DNA of 64,000 nt from positions 62,001 to 126,000 of the forward strand of contig JAEUGW010000039.1 in assembly GCA_016795565.1 (NCBI GenBank), read 5' to 3'. This DNA comes from Opitutaceae bacterium. GTDB taxonomy: Bacteria; Verrucomicrobiota; Verrucomicrobiia; Opitutales; Opitutaceae. The translations under genes and the position numbers were made by a program. Of the stretch, positions 18,441 through 27,532 are shown piece after piece. Under the pieces are notes generated by a model that saw nothing but the letters and a program-made list of their open reading frames with translations, did no database searches and was not told the origin of the DNA. Numbering within the stretch: the stretch's first letter is position 1; each line of letters starts with the position of its first letter.

Positions 18441-20239
18441 GCGCGGCATCCTACCTTCCCGGCCTTGGCCTGCGCACGCCGAACTATGACAAGTCGCCCG
18501 TGGTCGCCGTGCCCGCGACGCACGCCGCGGAGTGTTCCGTCGGCTGGGATGCGGTCATCTTCGCCTTGCGCGCGCGCATCGCCGCCTCGGGCGCGACGGT
18601 CGTCGCGGTCGAATGTTATCCCGGTGTGCACGATGACGACCTGCGGGCGCGGCTCACTGAAGCCCTGGCTCCGGCCCTTACGCTCGATGCGAAGGACGTC
18701 TTCAAGGCGCCTGCGGCGATCGAGGCGCTCATCGCGCCCGATCTGGGCGGGAACGATCCGGTTTTTGGGCGGCTCAGCACGCTCCGGATGGAGTCGTTTC
18801 TGGATCCGGCGAAACTCGCGGCCGCCCGGTCCCGGCTCGCCGTGGTCCGGGAAAAATCCGCCGCCCCGATGCTCGTGGTCGGACCGGCGGCCTCCCAGAT
18901 CGCCCCTGCCGGGGCCTTGCTCGTCTATGCCGACATGCCGCGCTGGGAAGGCCAGCTCCGGCAGCGGCGCGGCGAGGCCGACAATCTCGGGGTGCGGAAC
19001 CGCGGGCTCAAGGCCTCGCTCCAATACAAGCGCGCCTTCTTCGTTGATTGGCGCGTGGCTGACCGGCTCAAGCGGGCGACGATGGTGCATTGGGATTTCT
19101 TGCTCGATACCACGGTGCCGGCGGCCCCGAAGCTCATCACCGGTGCCGCCCACCTGGCCGGCCTCGCGGCGGCCGTGCAGCGGCCCTTCCGCGTCGTGCC
19201 GTTCTTCGATCCGGGCCCCTGGGGCGGGCAATGGATGAGGGAGGTCTGTGCCCTGCCGGAAGGGCCGCCCAATTACGCCTGGTGCTTCGACTGCGTGCCG
19301 GAGGAGAATTCCCTGCTGCTCGAATTCGCCGACGGGGTGCGCGTCGAAATTCCCGCAATCAACCTGGTCTTCCAGCAGCCGGTCCGGCTGCTGGGCGAGG
19401 CCGTGCATGGGCGCTTCGGCGCGGAGTTCCCCATCCGCTTCGACTTCCTCGACACGATGCAGGGCGGGAACCTTTCCTTCCAGGTGCATCCGACGACGGA
19501 ATACGCCCGCGAGCACTTCGGTCTCGGCTACACCCAGGACGAGAGCTACTACATACTCGATGCGGCTCCCGGGGCGGAGGTTTACCTCGGTTGCCGCAAC
19601 GGCGTGGAGGGCGACGCGATGATCGCCGACCTCGAGGCTGCGCAGCGCGGGGAGAAGGCCTTCGACGAGGCGCGCTTCGCCGCCCGGTTTCCCGCGCGGA
19701 AACACGATCATTTTCTCATTCCCGCCGGGACGCTGCATTGCTCGGGGGCGGGTTCGATGGTTCTGGAAATCAGCGCCACCCCCTACTTGTTCACCTTCAA
19801 GCTCTGGGATTGGAACCGACTCGGGCTCGACGGCCTGCCGCGCCCGGTGAATGTCGCGCGGGGTCGGGAGGTGATCGACTGGGCCCGCGACGAAGATTAT
19901 GCCAGGGCCCGCCTCGTCAACCAGGTCACCGAGATCGCGCGGGGCGAGGGTTGGTCCGAGGAACGCACGGGCCTGCACGACGCTGAATTCATCGAGACAC
20001 GCCGCCATTGGTTCACCGGACCGGTCGCGCACGACACGCGAGACGGGGTCAACGTCCTAAACCTTGTTCAGGGCAGCGAGGTGGTGGTGGAAAGTCCGAC
20101 GGGAGCCTTCGCCCCATTCCCGGTTCACTACGCCGAGACCTTCATCGTGCCCGCAGCCGTCGGCGCTTACACGATCCGTCCCGCAGTTGCCGGGCAGCAA
20201 TGCGCCACTTTGAAGGCGTTCGTCCGCACCCGCGCCTGA
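18437..20239 (+). CDS. Class I mannose-6-phosphate isomerase with N-terminal kinase-like domain
   Basis: 600 residues. The C-terminal half (~290-600) is a type I phosphomannose isomerase cupin pair: G-G-N-L-S-F-Q-V-H-P, then H-D-H-F-L-I-P-A-G-T-L-H and VLEISATPYLFTFKLWDW. The N-terminal ~270 residues resemble a uridine-kinase-like P-loop fold, but the expected GxxxxGK(S/T) is replaced by E-C-Y-P-G-V-H-D-D-D, so the domain probably does not bind ATP in the usual way. From general knowledge this long two-domain form is a recurrent family in bacteria. It should convert mannose-6-phosphate to fructose-6-phosphate. ATGA coupled to the upstream isomerase. Confidence 0.85.
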   Translation: MSAASYLPGLGLRTPNYDKSPVVAVPATHAAECSVGWDAVIFALRARIAASGATVVAVECYPGVHDDDLRARLTEALAPALTLDAKDVFKAPAAIEALIAPDLGGNDPVFGRLSTLRMESFLDPAKLAAARSRLAVVREKSAAPMLVVGPAASQIAPAGALLVYADMPRWEGQLRQRRGEADNLGVRNRGLKASLQYKRAFFVDWRVADRLKRATMVHWDFLLDTTVPAAPKLITGAAHLAGLAAAVQRPFRVVPFFDPGPWGGQWMREVCALPEGPPNYAWCFDCVPEENSLLLEFADGVRVEIPAINLVFQQPVRLLGEAVHGRFGAEFPIRFDFLDTMQGGNLSFQVHPTTEYAREHFGLGYTQDESYYILDAAPGAEVYLGCRNGVEGDAMIADLEAAQRGEKAFDEARFAARFPARKHDHFLIPAGTLHCSGAGSMVLEISATPYLFTFKLWDWNRLGLDGLPRPVNVARGREVIDWARDEDYARARLVNQVTEIARGEGWSEERTGLHDAEFIETRRHWFTGPVAHDTRDGVNVLNLVQGSEVVVESPTGAFAPFPVHYAETFIVPAAVGAYTIRPAVAGQQCATLKAFVRTRA

Positions 20240-20249
20240 TCCAGCCCCG

Positions 20250-21029
20250 ATGTCATCCGATCCCGGCCTGCCCATCACCGCCACCACCGACGTGCTCGGC
20301 TGGACCTATGGTCCGGGCGCATTCGGCCCCACGCCGGAACTGCGGCGGCTCGATGCGATCCGGCCCAGCCTGCGCAATCCGCAATGCACCGGCCCCGATC
20401 CGGTCTACGCGATCGTGATGGACGTGGGGCGGGAGGAGCACCGCGCCGATCTGCGGCAGCGGCACCTGCTTTTTGGCGCGGTGGCCTATGCCGCCGGCCG
20501 GCTGGGCGACGAGCCCGTGCGTTCGCAGGGGCATGTCCACGCCGCCAGCCCGCGCAACGGTTGGAGCACGCCGGAGCTCTACGAGATCTGGCAGGGCCGG
20601 GCCTGCATCCTCATGCAGGAGACCGCCACCGACGATCCCGGCCGCTGCTTCGCGATCACGGCGGGTCCCGGCGAAGTGGTGTTGGTGCCGCCTGGCTGGG
20701 CTCATGCGACGATCAGCGCAGACCCTCGCGTGCCGCTGGTCTTCGGCGCGTGGTGCGACCGCGCCTATGGTTTTGTCTACGACGGGGTGCGCGCCCACGG
20801 TGGGCTCGCCCATTTCCCCCTGCTTACGGATGGCGATCAACTTGTCTGGGTCCCCAATCCGCGATATCGCCCGCAGCCGTTGGTGGCGCGCGGACCGCGC
20901 GATTACCGTGAATTCGGCCTCGAGCCCGGCGTGCCCATTTACCGTCAATACGAGCGCCAGCCCGCGCGCTTCGCTTGGGTGCCGGACCCGCAGCTCAAGG
21001 CCGGCTTGTGGCAAGACTTTGAACCCTGA
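20250..21029 (+). CDS. Cupin-type sugar-phosphate isomerase (paralogue B)
   Basis: 259 residues. The cupin signature S-Q-G-H-V-H, followed by S-T-P-E-L-Y-E-I-W-Q-G-R-A and VVLVPPGWAHATI, gives the His, His, Glu, His metal set of the phosphoglucose isomerase cupin family. It is distinct from, and longer than, the cupin at 17844. Why one operon needs two such enzymes plus a phosphomannose isomerase is unclear; this one may act on another aldose phosphate. It starts 10 bases after the preceding stop. Confidence 0.78.
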   Translation: MSSDPGLPITATTDVLGWTYGPGAFGPTPELRRLDAIRPSLRNPQCTGPDPVYAIVMDVGREEHRADLRQRHLLFGAVAYAAGRLGDEPVRSQGHVHAASPRNGWSTPELYEIWQGRACILMQETATDDPGRCFAITAGPGEVVLVPPGWAHATISADPRVPLVFGAWCDRAYGFVYDGVRAHGGLAHFPLLTDGDQLVWVPNPRYRPQPLVARGPRDYREFGLEPGVPIYRQYERQPARFAWVPDPQLKAGLWQDFEP

Positions 21030-21056
21030 TTCCCCTCCCTCCTTATCCCGATTATC

Positions 21057-22460
21057 ATGAGCTCCCGAATTCCAGCCAATCCCCCGCCGGCCAGGTCCTC
21101 TTCTCCCGGGCGGATCCGTTACGTGTTGTTTGTCACCGGCGTGGCCGCGATCGGTGGTTTTCTATTCGGCTATGATACCGCCGTGATTAACGGAGCGAAC
21201 ACCTACCTGAAGGCCGCCTTCCAGCTGACCTCAGCGCAAGAGGGACTGGCGGGGGCGAGCGCCATCCTCGGCTGCATCCCGGGCGCGATGTTCGCCGGCT
21301 CCCTGAGCGACCGCTATGGCCGGCGCCGGTTGCTCTTTGTCTGCGCCGTGCTTTACGCGCTGTCCGCGGTGTTTTCCGCCATCCCGAGGACCTTTGTCGA
21401 GTTTGTGGTCGCCCGTTTCGTCGGCGGGGTCGGCATCGGGGCCTCCTCCATCCTCTGTCCCGTCTACATCGCGGAGATCGCCCCGGAAAAATGGCGCGGC
21501 CGGCTGGGGACGCTCTTCCAACTGGGCATTGTCACGGGGATTTTCCTGACCCTGTTTGTCAACCAACTCGTCCAGGGATTTGGGGGCGAGGCCTGGAACA
21601 CGGCGGTGGGATGGCGCTGGATGCTCGGCTTGGAGTTCGTGCCGGCGGCGATTTTCCTGGGGATGCTCTTTGCCGTCCCGGAGAGCCCGCGCTGGCTGGT
21701 CCAGCAGGGGCGGGACGCGGAAGCGCGCAAGGTGTTGCTTCGGGTGGCGGGGGAGGGGCACGCCGATCAGGAAATGTCCGCGATCCGGCGCGCGCTCGGC
21801 GGCGAGCAGGGACGGTGGGGCGAGTTCCTGGCCGGGCCGTTCCGGCGCCCGCTTCTCATCGCGGTTGTCATCATGGCGTGCTCCCAGTTCTGCGGCATCA
21901 ACGCCATCATGTTCTACTCGACAAAGATATTCGCGGCGGCGGGCGGTGGGCAGGATGTGGCCTTCTCGTCCTCCGTGTGGGTGGGCCTGATCAACCTGCT
22001 CTTCACGTTCGTGGCCATCGCCTTTGTGGACCGCCTTGGGCGCAAGCCGCTGCTGCTGATCGGCACGCTGGTCCAGGTCGTGGCGCTCGCGCTGGTCGGC
22101 TGGGCCTTTCATACGCAGCAGCAGGGGCCGGTGCTGTTGTTCTGCGTGGTGATCTTCATCGCGGCCTTTGCCATGGCGCTGGGGCCGATCGGCTGGCTGC
22201 TATGCTCCGAGATATTCCCGAACAAGTTCCGCGGCCGCGCCATGTCGGTCGCGGCATTCACGGTCTGGGTCTGCTGCTTCATCGTGGCGCAGACCTTTCC
22301 CATGCTCAATGACAACCCCGTGATCGGCCCGGCCATCACGTTCTGGATTTACGCGCTGGTCAGCCTGTTCGCGTTCGGCTTCGTGGCGTGGTGCATCCCC
22401 GAGACCAAGGGCCGCACGCTGGAGGAAATCGAGGCCCGGTGGATCGAGCATCCCCGGTGA
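21057..22460 (+). CDS. MFS sugar porter (hexose/pentose:H+ symporter type)
   Basis: 467 residues, about 12 membrane segments. Sugar-porter signatures are present: G-F-L-F-G-Y-D-T-A-V-I-N-G in TM1, D-R-Y-G-R-R-R in loop 2-3, P-E-S-P-R-W-L before the central loop, and P-E-T-K-G-R near the C-terminus. It would import a monosaccharide across the inner membrane for the kinase and isomerases encoded upstream. It starts 27 bases after the preceding stop, so it probably belongs to the DeoR-controlled unit. The next 212 bases to the DUF2264 gene contain no operator copy. Confidence 0.9.
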   Translation: MSSRIPANPPPARSSSPGRIRYVLFVTGVAAIGGFLFGYDTAVINGANTYLKAAFQLTSAQEGLAGASAILGCIPGAMFAGSLSDRYGRRRLLFVCAVLYALSAVFSAIPRTFVEFVVARFVGGVGIGASSILCPVYIAEIAPEKWRGRLGTLFQLGIVTGIFLTLFVNQLVQGFGGEAWNTAVGWRWMLGLEFVPAAIFLGMLFAVPESPRWLVQQGRDAEARKVLLRVAGEGHADQEMSAIRRALGGEQGRWGEFLAGPFRRPLLIAVVIMACSQFCGINAIMFYSTKIFAAAGGGQDVAFSSSVWVGLINLLFTFVAIAFVDRLGRKPLLLIGTLVQVVALALVGWAFHTQQQGPVLLFCVVIFIAAFAMALGPIGWLLCSEIFPNKFRGRAMSVAAFTVWVCCFIVAQTFPMLNDNPVIGPAITFWIYALVSLFAFGFVAWCIPETKGRTLEEIEARWIEHPR

Positions 22461-22672
22461 ACAAATCCTGAACCCGTGCCGTGGACGCCGGCCGGTCTCC
22501 GCCCCCTGATGGTTCGTGGACGCCCGTGCCTGAATCCCGTCTTCTCCCCGTCGCGCTTTTCCACTCACGGTGGGCGCGAACAACACGCTTGCGGGAATGG
22601 CCCGGCCGCAGGACAACGTAATCACATCGCCCCCGGTCTGGCTTTTGGAGTCATTCCAATCCGCACGCCATC

Positions 22673-24499
22673 ATGCATCACACCCAACTGGCGGAGAATC
22701 CGCTCCGCACCCGCGCCGACGTGCAGCGCGCGATGCTCGATCTCTGGCGGCCGCTCCGTTCACACTTGGTGCGCGATGGGGCGGCCGTGGCGTTGGAGGC
22801 GACCGAAGCCTCCTATGGGGAACCGAGCCGCCTGCTCGAGGCGTTCGTGCGGCCGCTGTGGGGCCTGATTCCGCTCGAACTGGGCGGAGGGGCGTTCCCT
22901 GACTGGCCGCTTTATGCGCAGGGCTTGGCGGAGGGCGTGGATCCGCGGAGCCCGCGATATTGGGGCGCGGCCGCCGACAATGACCAACGCTTGGTCGAGA
23001 TGGCGGTCATTGGCTTCGGGCTCGCGCTGTTGCCGGAGAAACTCTGGGAACCGCTGCCTGCGCCGGCGCGGCGGAATCTCGTGGAGTGGCTGTCACAGAT
23101 CAACCGGTTCAGGTGCGTGGACAACAACTGGCTGTTTTTCCGCGTGCTCGTGAACCTTGGCCTGCGGCGGATTGGGGCGCCTTGGGACGAGGCGCAGCTG
23201 GCGGCCAATCTCGCCCGGCTGGAGGGTTTCTACAAAGGCGCGGGCTGGTTTACCGACGGACCGACCTCGCAGCGGGATTACTACATCCCGATGGCGATGC
23301 ATTATTACGGACTGCTCTATGCCCGGTTGAGCGGTGGCGGTGATCAAACGACGGCAACGCGTTTTGCCGAACGGGCCAAGCTGTTCGCGCCGCAGTTTGC
23401 CGCGTGGTTTGCCCCGGACGGCGCCGCACTGCCGATCGGGCGGAGCCTGACCTACCGCTTTGCCCAGGGGGCCTTCTGGGGGGCGCTCGCCTACGCCGGG
23501 ATTGAGGCGTTGCCTTGGGGCGTGATGAAGGGGATCTATCTGCGGCACCTGCGCTGGTGGCTGAAGCAACCTTGCTTCACGGAGTCCGGTCTCCTGACCA
23601 TCGGTTACAGGTATCCCAATCTGGGTTTGGCCGAGGCTTATAACGGCCCCGGCGGCCCCTACTGGGCCTGCAAGGCCTTCCTGCCCCTGGCGCTGCCTGC
23701 GTCGCATCCGTTCTGGCAGGCGGAGGAGCAGGCGCACCCGGCACCGGTAATCAGCGTGCAACCGCACGCCGGACTCGTGGTTTGTCGCGACGAGGGGCGC
23801 GGCCACGTCTTCGCCCTCTCCAGCAACCAGCCGCCGACGTGGAAACCGCGGCATGCGGCGCAAAAATACGCCAAGTTCGCGTATTCGACGGTCTTCGGTT
23901 TCAGCGTGCAGATCGGCGGGGTGGCGCCGGAATATGGCGGCGGGGAAAGCATGTTGCTGCTGACCGATGACGGTCGTGATTGGCGCGGCCGCGAGGATTT
24001 CGCGGAGGAGAAATATTCCGGCCACACGCTGTTCACCTGTTGGCGGCCTTGGCCGGATGTCGAGGTGTCGACTTGGCTGGTTCCGGCTTTGCCCGGCCAC
24101 CTGCGGATGCACCGGGTGCGCTCGGCGCGGCCATTGAGGAGCTACGAGGGCGGTTTTTCCGTGGACCGGGTCCGCCAGACGCCCCGGCACACCGGCAGGC
24201 CGGGCCGGGCCGAGGCCGACTATGACACCGCCTTTTCCGCAGTCCGCGATCTCGCCGGCGCCCGGCTGGGGGTGGTCACCCGCATGGATCCGAACCTGAA
24301 CGTGCTGTGGCCGCTGACCTCGCTGCCCGGGCTTTCTGGCGGACATCCGGCCGGAGAATACTGGCTGGCGACCGCCGTGGTGGGGCTGCCAGGGACCGCC
24401 CAGGCTGTTCCGGGCCGGGCTTGGTTGGAATCGTTCAGTCTGGATCCTGCGGGTCCGGTTGTCCGGCAGGGGACGAAGGTCGTGTGGGATCGCAGCTGA
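22673..24499 (+). CDS. DUF2264-family protein, probable polysaccharide-active alpha/alpha toroid
   Basis: 608 residues without an obvious signal peptide, so possibly cytoplasmic. The sequence fits DUF2264 across its length: an N-terminal LEAFVRPLWG block, C-V-D-N-N-W-L-F-F-R-V-L-V-N, a G-W-F-T-D-G-P-T-S-Q-R-D-Y-Y segment and GPYWACKAFLPLALP. DUF2264 proteins occur in polysaccharide utilisation loci and are predicted helical toroids followed by a beta-sheet region, like several lyase families, but I know of no settled activity. The last ~250 residues are beta-rich. Confidence 0.8.
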   Translation: MHHTQLAENPLRTRADVQRAMLDLWRPLRSHLVRDGAAVALEATEASYGEPSRLLEAFVRPLWGLIPLELGGGAFPDWPLYAQGLAEGVDPRSPRYWGAAADNDQRLVEMAVIGFGLALLPEKLWEPLPAPARRNLVEWLSQINRFRCVDNNWLFFRVLVNLGLRRIGAPWDEAQLAANLARLEGFYKGAGWFTDGPTSQRDYYIPMAMHYYGLLYARLSGGGDQTTATRFAERAKLFAPQFAAWFAPDGAALPIGRSLTYRFAQGAFWGALAYAGIEALPWGVMKGIYLRHLRWWLKQPCFTESGLLTIGYRYPNLGLAEAYNGPGGPYWACKAFLPLALPASHPFWQAEEQAHPAPVISVQPHAGLVVCRDEGRGHVFALSSNQPPTWKPRHAAQKYAKFAYSTVFGFSVQIGGVAPEYGGGESMLLLTDDGRDWRGREDFAEEKYSGHTLFTCWRPWPDVEVSTWLVPALPGHLRMHRVRSARPLRSYEGGFSVDRVRQTPRHTGRPGRAEADYDTAFSAVRDLAGARLGVVTRMDPNLNVLWPLTSLPGLSGGHPAGEYWLATAVVGLPGTAQAVPGRAWLESFSLDPAGPVVRQGTKVVWDRS

Positions 24500-24529
24500 T
24501 TTTGGCCGTCGGGCGCTTGGGCAGCCGCG

Positions 24530-24542
24530 CTTAACGCTAAAG
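24530..24542 (+). promoter_or_regulatory. Predicted LacI-type operator, site 4
   Basis: CTTAACGCTAAAG is a perfect match, continuing as CAAC like the site before lacI. It points towards the MFS transporter, 209 bases before its ATG. Confidence 0.68.
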
Positions 24543-24750
24543 CAACACGAGGATGGCCCGCGGCAGGCGGGCGGAATTTCTTTGCCTGCCGCATCCTTGG
24601 TGCGGGCTATCCCTTGGCTGTCCCGGCACGAGTCTGATGCTTGCTTTGCCGTGGAAGGCTGTGCGACAGCCCGCCTTTCGTCGGCTCCTTACCCTTGGTC
24701 CGGCTCGAACCGACGAGCCTGCGGTCCCTCTTTCTTCCCCTTTCCCCTCT

Positions 24751-26049
24751 ATGAGCCAAGCCACCCCTTCCCTTGATTCCAACCCGTCTGCCGGAGATGG
24801 CGTCATCACCCGCCAGCAATGGAAGTGGTCCGCTCTGGCCGGCATGGCATCCTATTTGGATGCCGGGTCGATCGTCGCACTGGGCGCGGGCCTGGCTGTG
24901 TTCCAATCTTATCTCAATCTCAGCAACGGCGCGATTGGCATCCTGGCCGCGATCGGGCCCAATGCCTTTGGCTGTGCCATCGGCGCGATCGGCGGCGGCT
25001 GGCTTGGCGACAAGCTGGGGAGAAAATTCATCTATCAATATGACCTGATGGTCTACGCGGCCGGCATCCTCTGCATCGCGCTCGCCGTGAACCAGGGCAT
25101 GCTGTTCATCGGCACCTTTGTGGTCGGGGTTGCGGTCGGAATTGACGTGCCTACCTCACTTGCGCTGGTCGGCGAGCTGGCGCCGGCCAAGGCGCGCGGC
25201 AAGTTGCTCGGTTTCACCCAGGTCGCTTGGGGCCTCGGTCCGGTGATCGTGCTTTGCCTCGCCGTGCTGCTGGCGCCGCTGGGCATGCTGGGCATCCGCA
25301 TCATCTTTCTGCACCTTTTTGTCGTCGCCGTAATCACCTGGGCGATGCGGCGGGGTTTGGCCGAATCGGCCCGGTGGAAGGCGGCATCCCAGGCGTCCCC
25401 GCTGGCACGGCACAAGGTGCGGGCGCTCTTCTCCGGACCCAACCTTCGGGCGCTGGTGTGGACCATGACCATCTACCTGTTCTGGAACCTCGCTGCGGGC
25501 ACGGCGGGTATCTTCACCCCCTATATCATCAACAAGCTCAACGCCGGCAGCCAGGCGGCGAGTGTCGGACTTTCGAGTGCCGGATTTATCGTTGGCATTA
25601 TCGTCACCGCGACAGTGTTCATGCGGTTTTCCGATCGCGATCACCGGACCCGCAAGCTGCTGTGGGGTGTCGGTGCCGTCATGCAGATCGTCGCCTACGG
25701 GCTGTTCCTGGTGCTGCCGTTCACCATCCCGGTGATCATCGCAAACATCCTGCTGTTCTCGGCGGGCTGCGCGTTGGCGGGTGAGGCTTTCTACAAGGTG
25801 TTCAGCCAGGAGCTGTTCCCCACCATGTTGCGCAGCACCGCCCAGGGCTTCACTTTCGGCATCGCGCGAATCATTCTGGGGGTTTGGAGCCTCTTCGTCC
25901 CGATGCTGGCGAGTGCCGGCATCGGGCAGGTCGCCGGCCTGCTCACCCTGTTTCTGGCCATCAGTGGCGTCGTGGGCTACTGCTTCATGCCGGACACCTC
26001 GGGGAAATCGCTCGAGCAGATCGAACAGGAGCGCGCCCAGGCTGCCTAG
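24751..26049 (+). CDS. MFS transporter
   Basis: 432 residues, 12 predicted membrane segments, with the MFS loop signature G-D-K-L-G-R-K after TM2. The start at 24751 is preferred because the upstream extension reads as out-of-family sequence and would include the operator region. It most resembles sugar/metabolite:H+ symporters; the cargo is probably a pectin or uronate breakdown product. It lies 44 bases before the GH105 gene, suggesting a transporter-hydrolase pair under the site 4 operator. Confidence 0.85.
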   Translation: MSQATPSLDSNPSAGDGVITRQQWKWSALAGMASYLDAGSIVALGAGLAVFQSYLNLSNGAIGILAAIGPNAFGCAIGAIGGGWLGDKLGRKFIYQYDLMVYAAGILCIALAVNQGMLFIGTFVVGVAVGIDVPTSLALVGELAPAKARGKLLGFTQVAWGLGPVIVLCLAVLLAPLGMLGIRIIFLHLFVVAVITWAMRRGLAESARWKAASQASPLARHKVRALFSGPNLRALVWTMTIYLFWNLAAGTAGIFTPYIINKLNAGSQAASVGLSSAGFIVGIIVTATVFMRFSDRDHRTRKLLWGVGAVMQIVAYGLFLVLPFTIPVIIANILLFSAGCALAGEAFYKVFSQELFPTMLRSTAQGFTFGIARIILGVWSLFVPMLASAGIGQVAGLLTLFLAISGVVGYCFMPDTSGKSLEQIEQERAQAA

Positions 26050-26093
26050 CGCCCGCGAAATTCACGCCCGCAGTTTTCCCTTAGCCCATTCCC

Positions 26094-27224
26094 ATGAAAT
26101 CCCATCCCTGTCTCGCCCTTTGCCTCTGTTTGCTTGCTTCCGTCTTGCGGTCGTTCGCCGCACCCTTGGTTTCGCCGCCTGAGTTTCAAGACTGGCCGGC
26201 CGGCGCCTCGCCGCAGGAGATCGGTCTGCGGGTGGCGGAGAATTTCTCCACCCATCCGTTCGAGTGGCAGGGCAGCGGGCCCCACCCGTATGTGATCTAT
26301 CCCGAGATCTGTGCGTGGTATGGTTCGCTCACGGTGGCCCAGCTCGCCGGCGCCACCGACTTGCGGCAAAGGTTGCTGGCGAAATATGATCCGCTGCTGC
26401 TGCCGGAGAATGCCAACAAGATCAAGCCGGACGCGCATGTCGATTTCCGGATCTTCGGGGTGGTGCCGTTGGAATTCCACCAGCAGCGCCTGGGTGATCG
26501 CTGGCTGTCGCTGGGCCGCAGCTTTGCCGATGCGCAGTGGGAGAAGACGACCCCCGACGGCATCACGGTGGAGGCCCGCTACTGGATCGACGACATGTAT
26601 ATGAGCCCGATTCTGCAGGTGCAGGCCTACCGGGCGACCGGCGAGCCGGTCTATCTCGACCGGGCGGCACGGATGATGGTGGCCTATCTGGACAAGCTGC
26701 AGCAGCCCACCGGACTGTTCCTGCACGCGCCGGATTCGCCATTCTATTGGGGGCGCGGCAACGGTTGGGTGGCCGCCGGCATGACCGAGTTGCTCCGCGA
26801 ACTGCCGGCCACCCATCCCCAGCAGGCCCGCATTCTCGCCGGTTACCGCCTGATGATGGCGGCCCTGCTGGCCGATCAGGGCAGCGATGGACTCTGGAAG
26901 CAACTGGTGGACAAACCGGAAAGCTGGGGCGAAACCTCCGGCACGGGCATGTTCACCTTTGCGATCGTGACCGGGGTCCGGGAGGGCTGGCTGGACGCGA
27001 AACGCTATGCACCGGCGGCACGGAAGGCGTGGCTCGCCTTGGTAAGCCGGATCGATGCCGACGCCAACCTCCAGGAAATATGTGTCGGCACCAACAAGGC
27101 CAAGATGGTCGTCGGGGAGGATTTGCAAAAACAATATGAGTTCTACCTCGCGCGCCCGCGCCGCACCGGGGATCTGCACGGTCAGGCCCCGCTGCTGTGG
27201 ACGGCCTCGGCGTTTCTGCGCTGA
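26094..27224 (+). CDS. GH105/GH88-like unsaturated uronyl hydrolase
   Basis: 376 residues with a probable signal peptide (MKSHPCLALCLCLLASVLRS). Family marks are Y-W-I-D-D-M-Y-M (catalytic-type Asp), W-G-R-G-N-G-W and E-T-S-G-T-G-M. It shares these marks with the GH105 at 4767 but is clearly divergent in the N-terminal quarter, so the two probably act on different unsaturated oligosaccharides. Position directly after the MFS gene suggests that the product or a relative is imported by that carrier. Confidence 0.85.
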   Translation: MKSHPCLALCLCLLASVLRSFAAPLVSPPEFQDWPAGASPQEIGLRVAENFSTHPFEWQGSGPHPYVIYPEICAWYGSLTVAQLAGATDLRQRLLAKYDPLLLPENANKIKPDAHVDFRIFGVVPLEFHQQRLGDRWLSLGRSFADAQWEKTTPDGITVEARYWIDDMYMSPILQVQAYRATGEPVYLDRAARMMVAYLDKLQQPTGLFLHAPDSPFYWGRGNGWVAAGMTELLRELPATHPQQARILAGYRLMMAALLADQGSDGLWKQLVDKPESWGETSGTGMFTFAIVTGVREGWLDAKRYAPAARKAWLALVSRIDADANLQEICVGTNKAKMVVGEDLQKQYEFYLARPRRTGDLHGQAPLLWTASAFLR

Positions 27225-27347
27225 CACTTCGGTCCAACCTGGCTTGTTTGACCCTCGTCCGGGAATGGTCACACCGGCGGATTAAACCGGCGCGCACCTT
27301 GGCTGTGCCGAAACCCATCCAAGTGCCCGTAGCTTATGGACTGCAGG

Positions 27348-27367
27348 GTCGGTGCCCTTGCGCCGAC
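27348..27367. terminator. Hairpin between convergent genes
   Basis: GTCGGTGC pairs with GCGCCGAC (one G:U) around a CCTT loop. CTGCAGGGTC flanks it on both sides as a direct repeat (27341 and 27369). It lies in the 308-base gap 27225-27532 between convergent genes, and nothing else there is recognisable. No T-run. Confidence 0.4.
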
Positions 27368-27532
27368 ACTGCAGGGTCCAAATCCAAAGGAGCGTTGGCA
27401 TCAGAGGATTTCCCCCGCGAACCGTCCCGTGGCGAAGCCTGCGCAGGAGGCGACGCCAGCCGCCGCGCGGTGGCTTGATGAACTTTCCCGCCACGAGTAT
27501 TCCCGGGCGTCGCGATAGAGAAGAGAACCGTT

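Noticed and set aside
27341..27378. CTGCAGGGTC direct repeats as a CRISPR or integration site
   Set aside because: Only two short copies flank a hairpin; there is no array, no integrase and no tRNA nearby.
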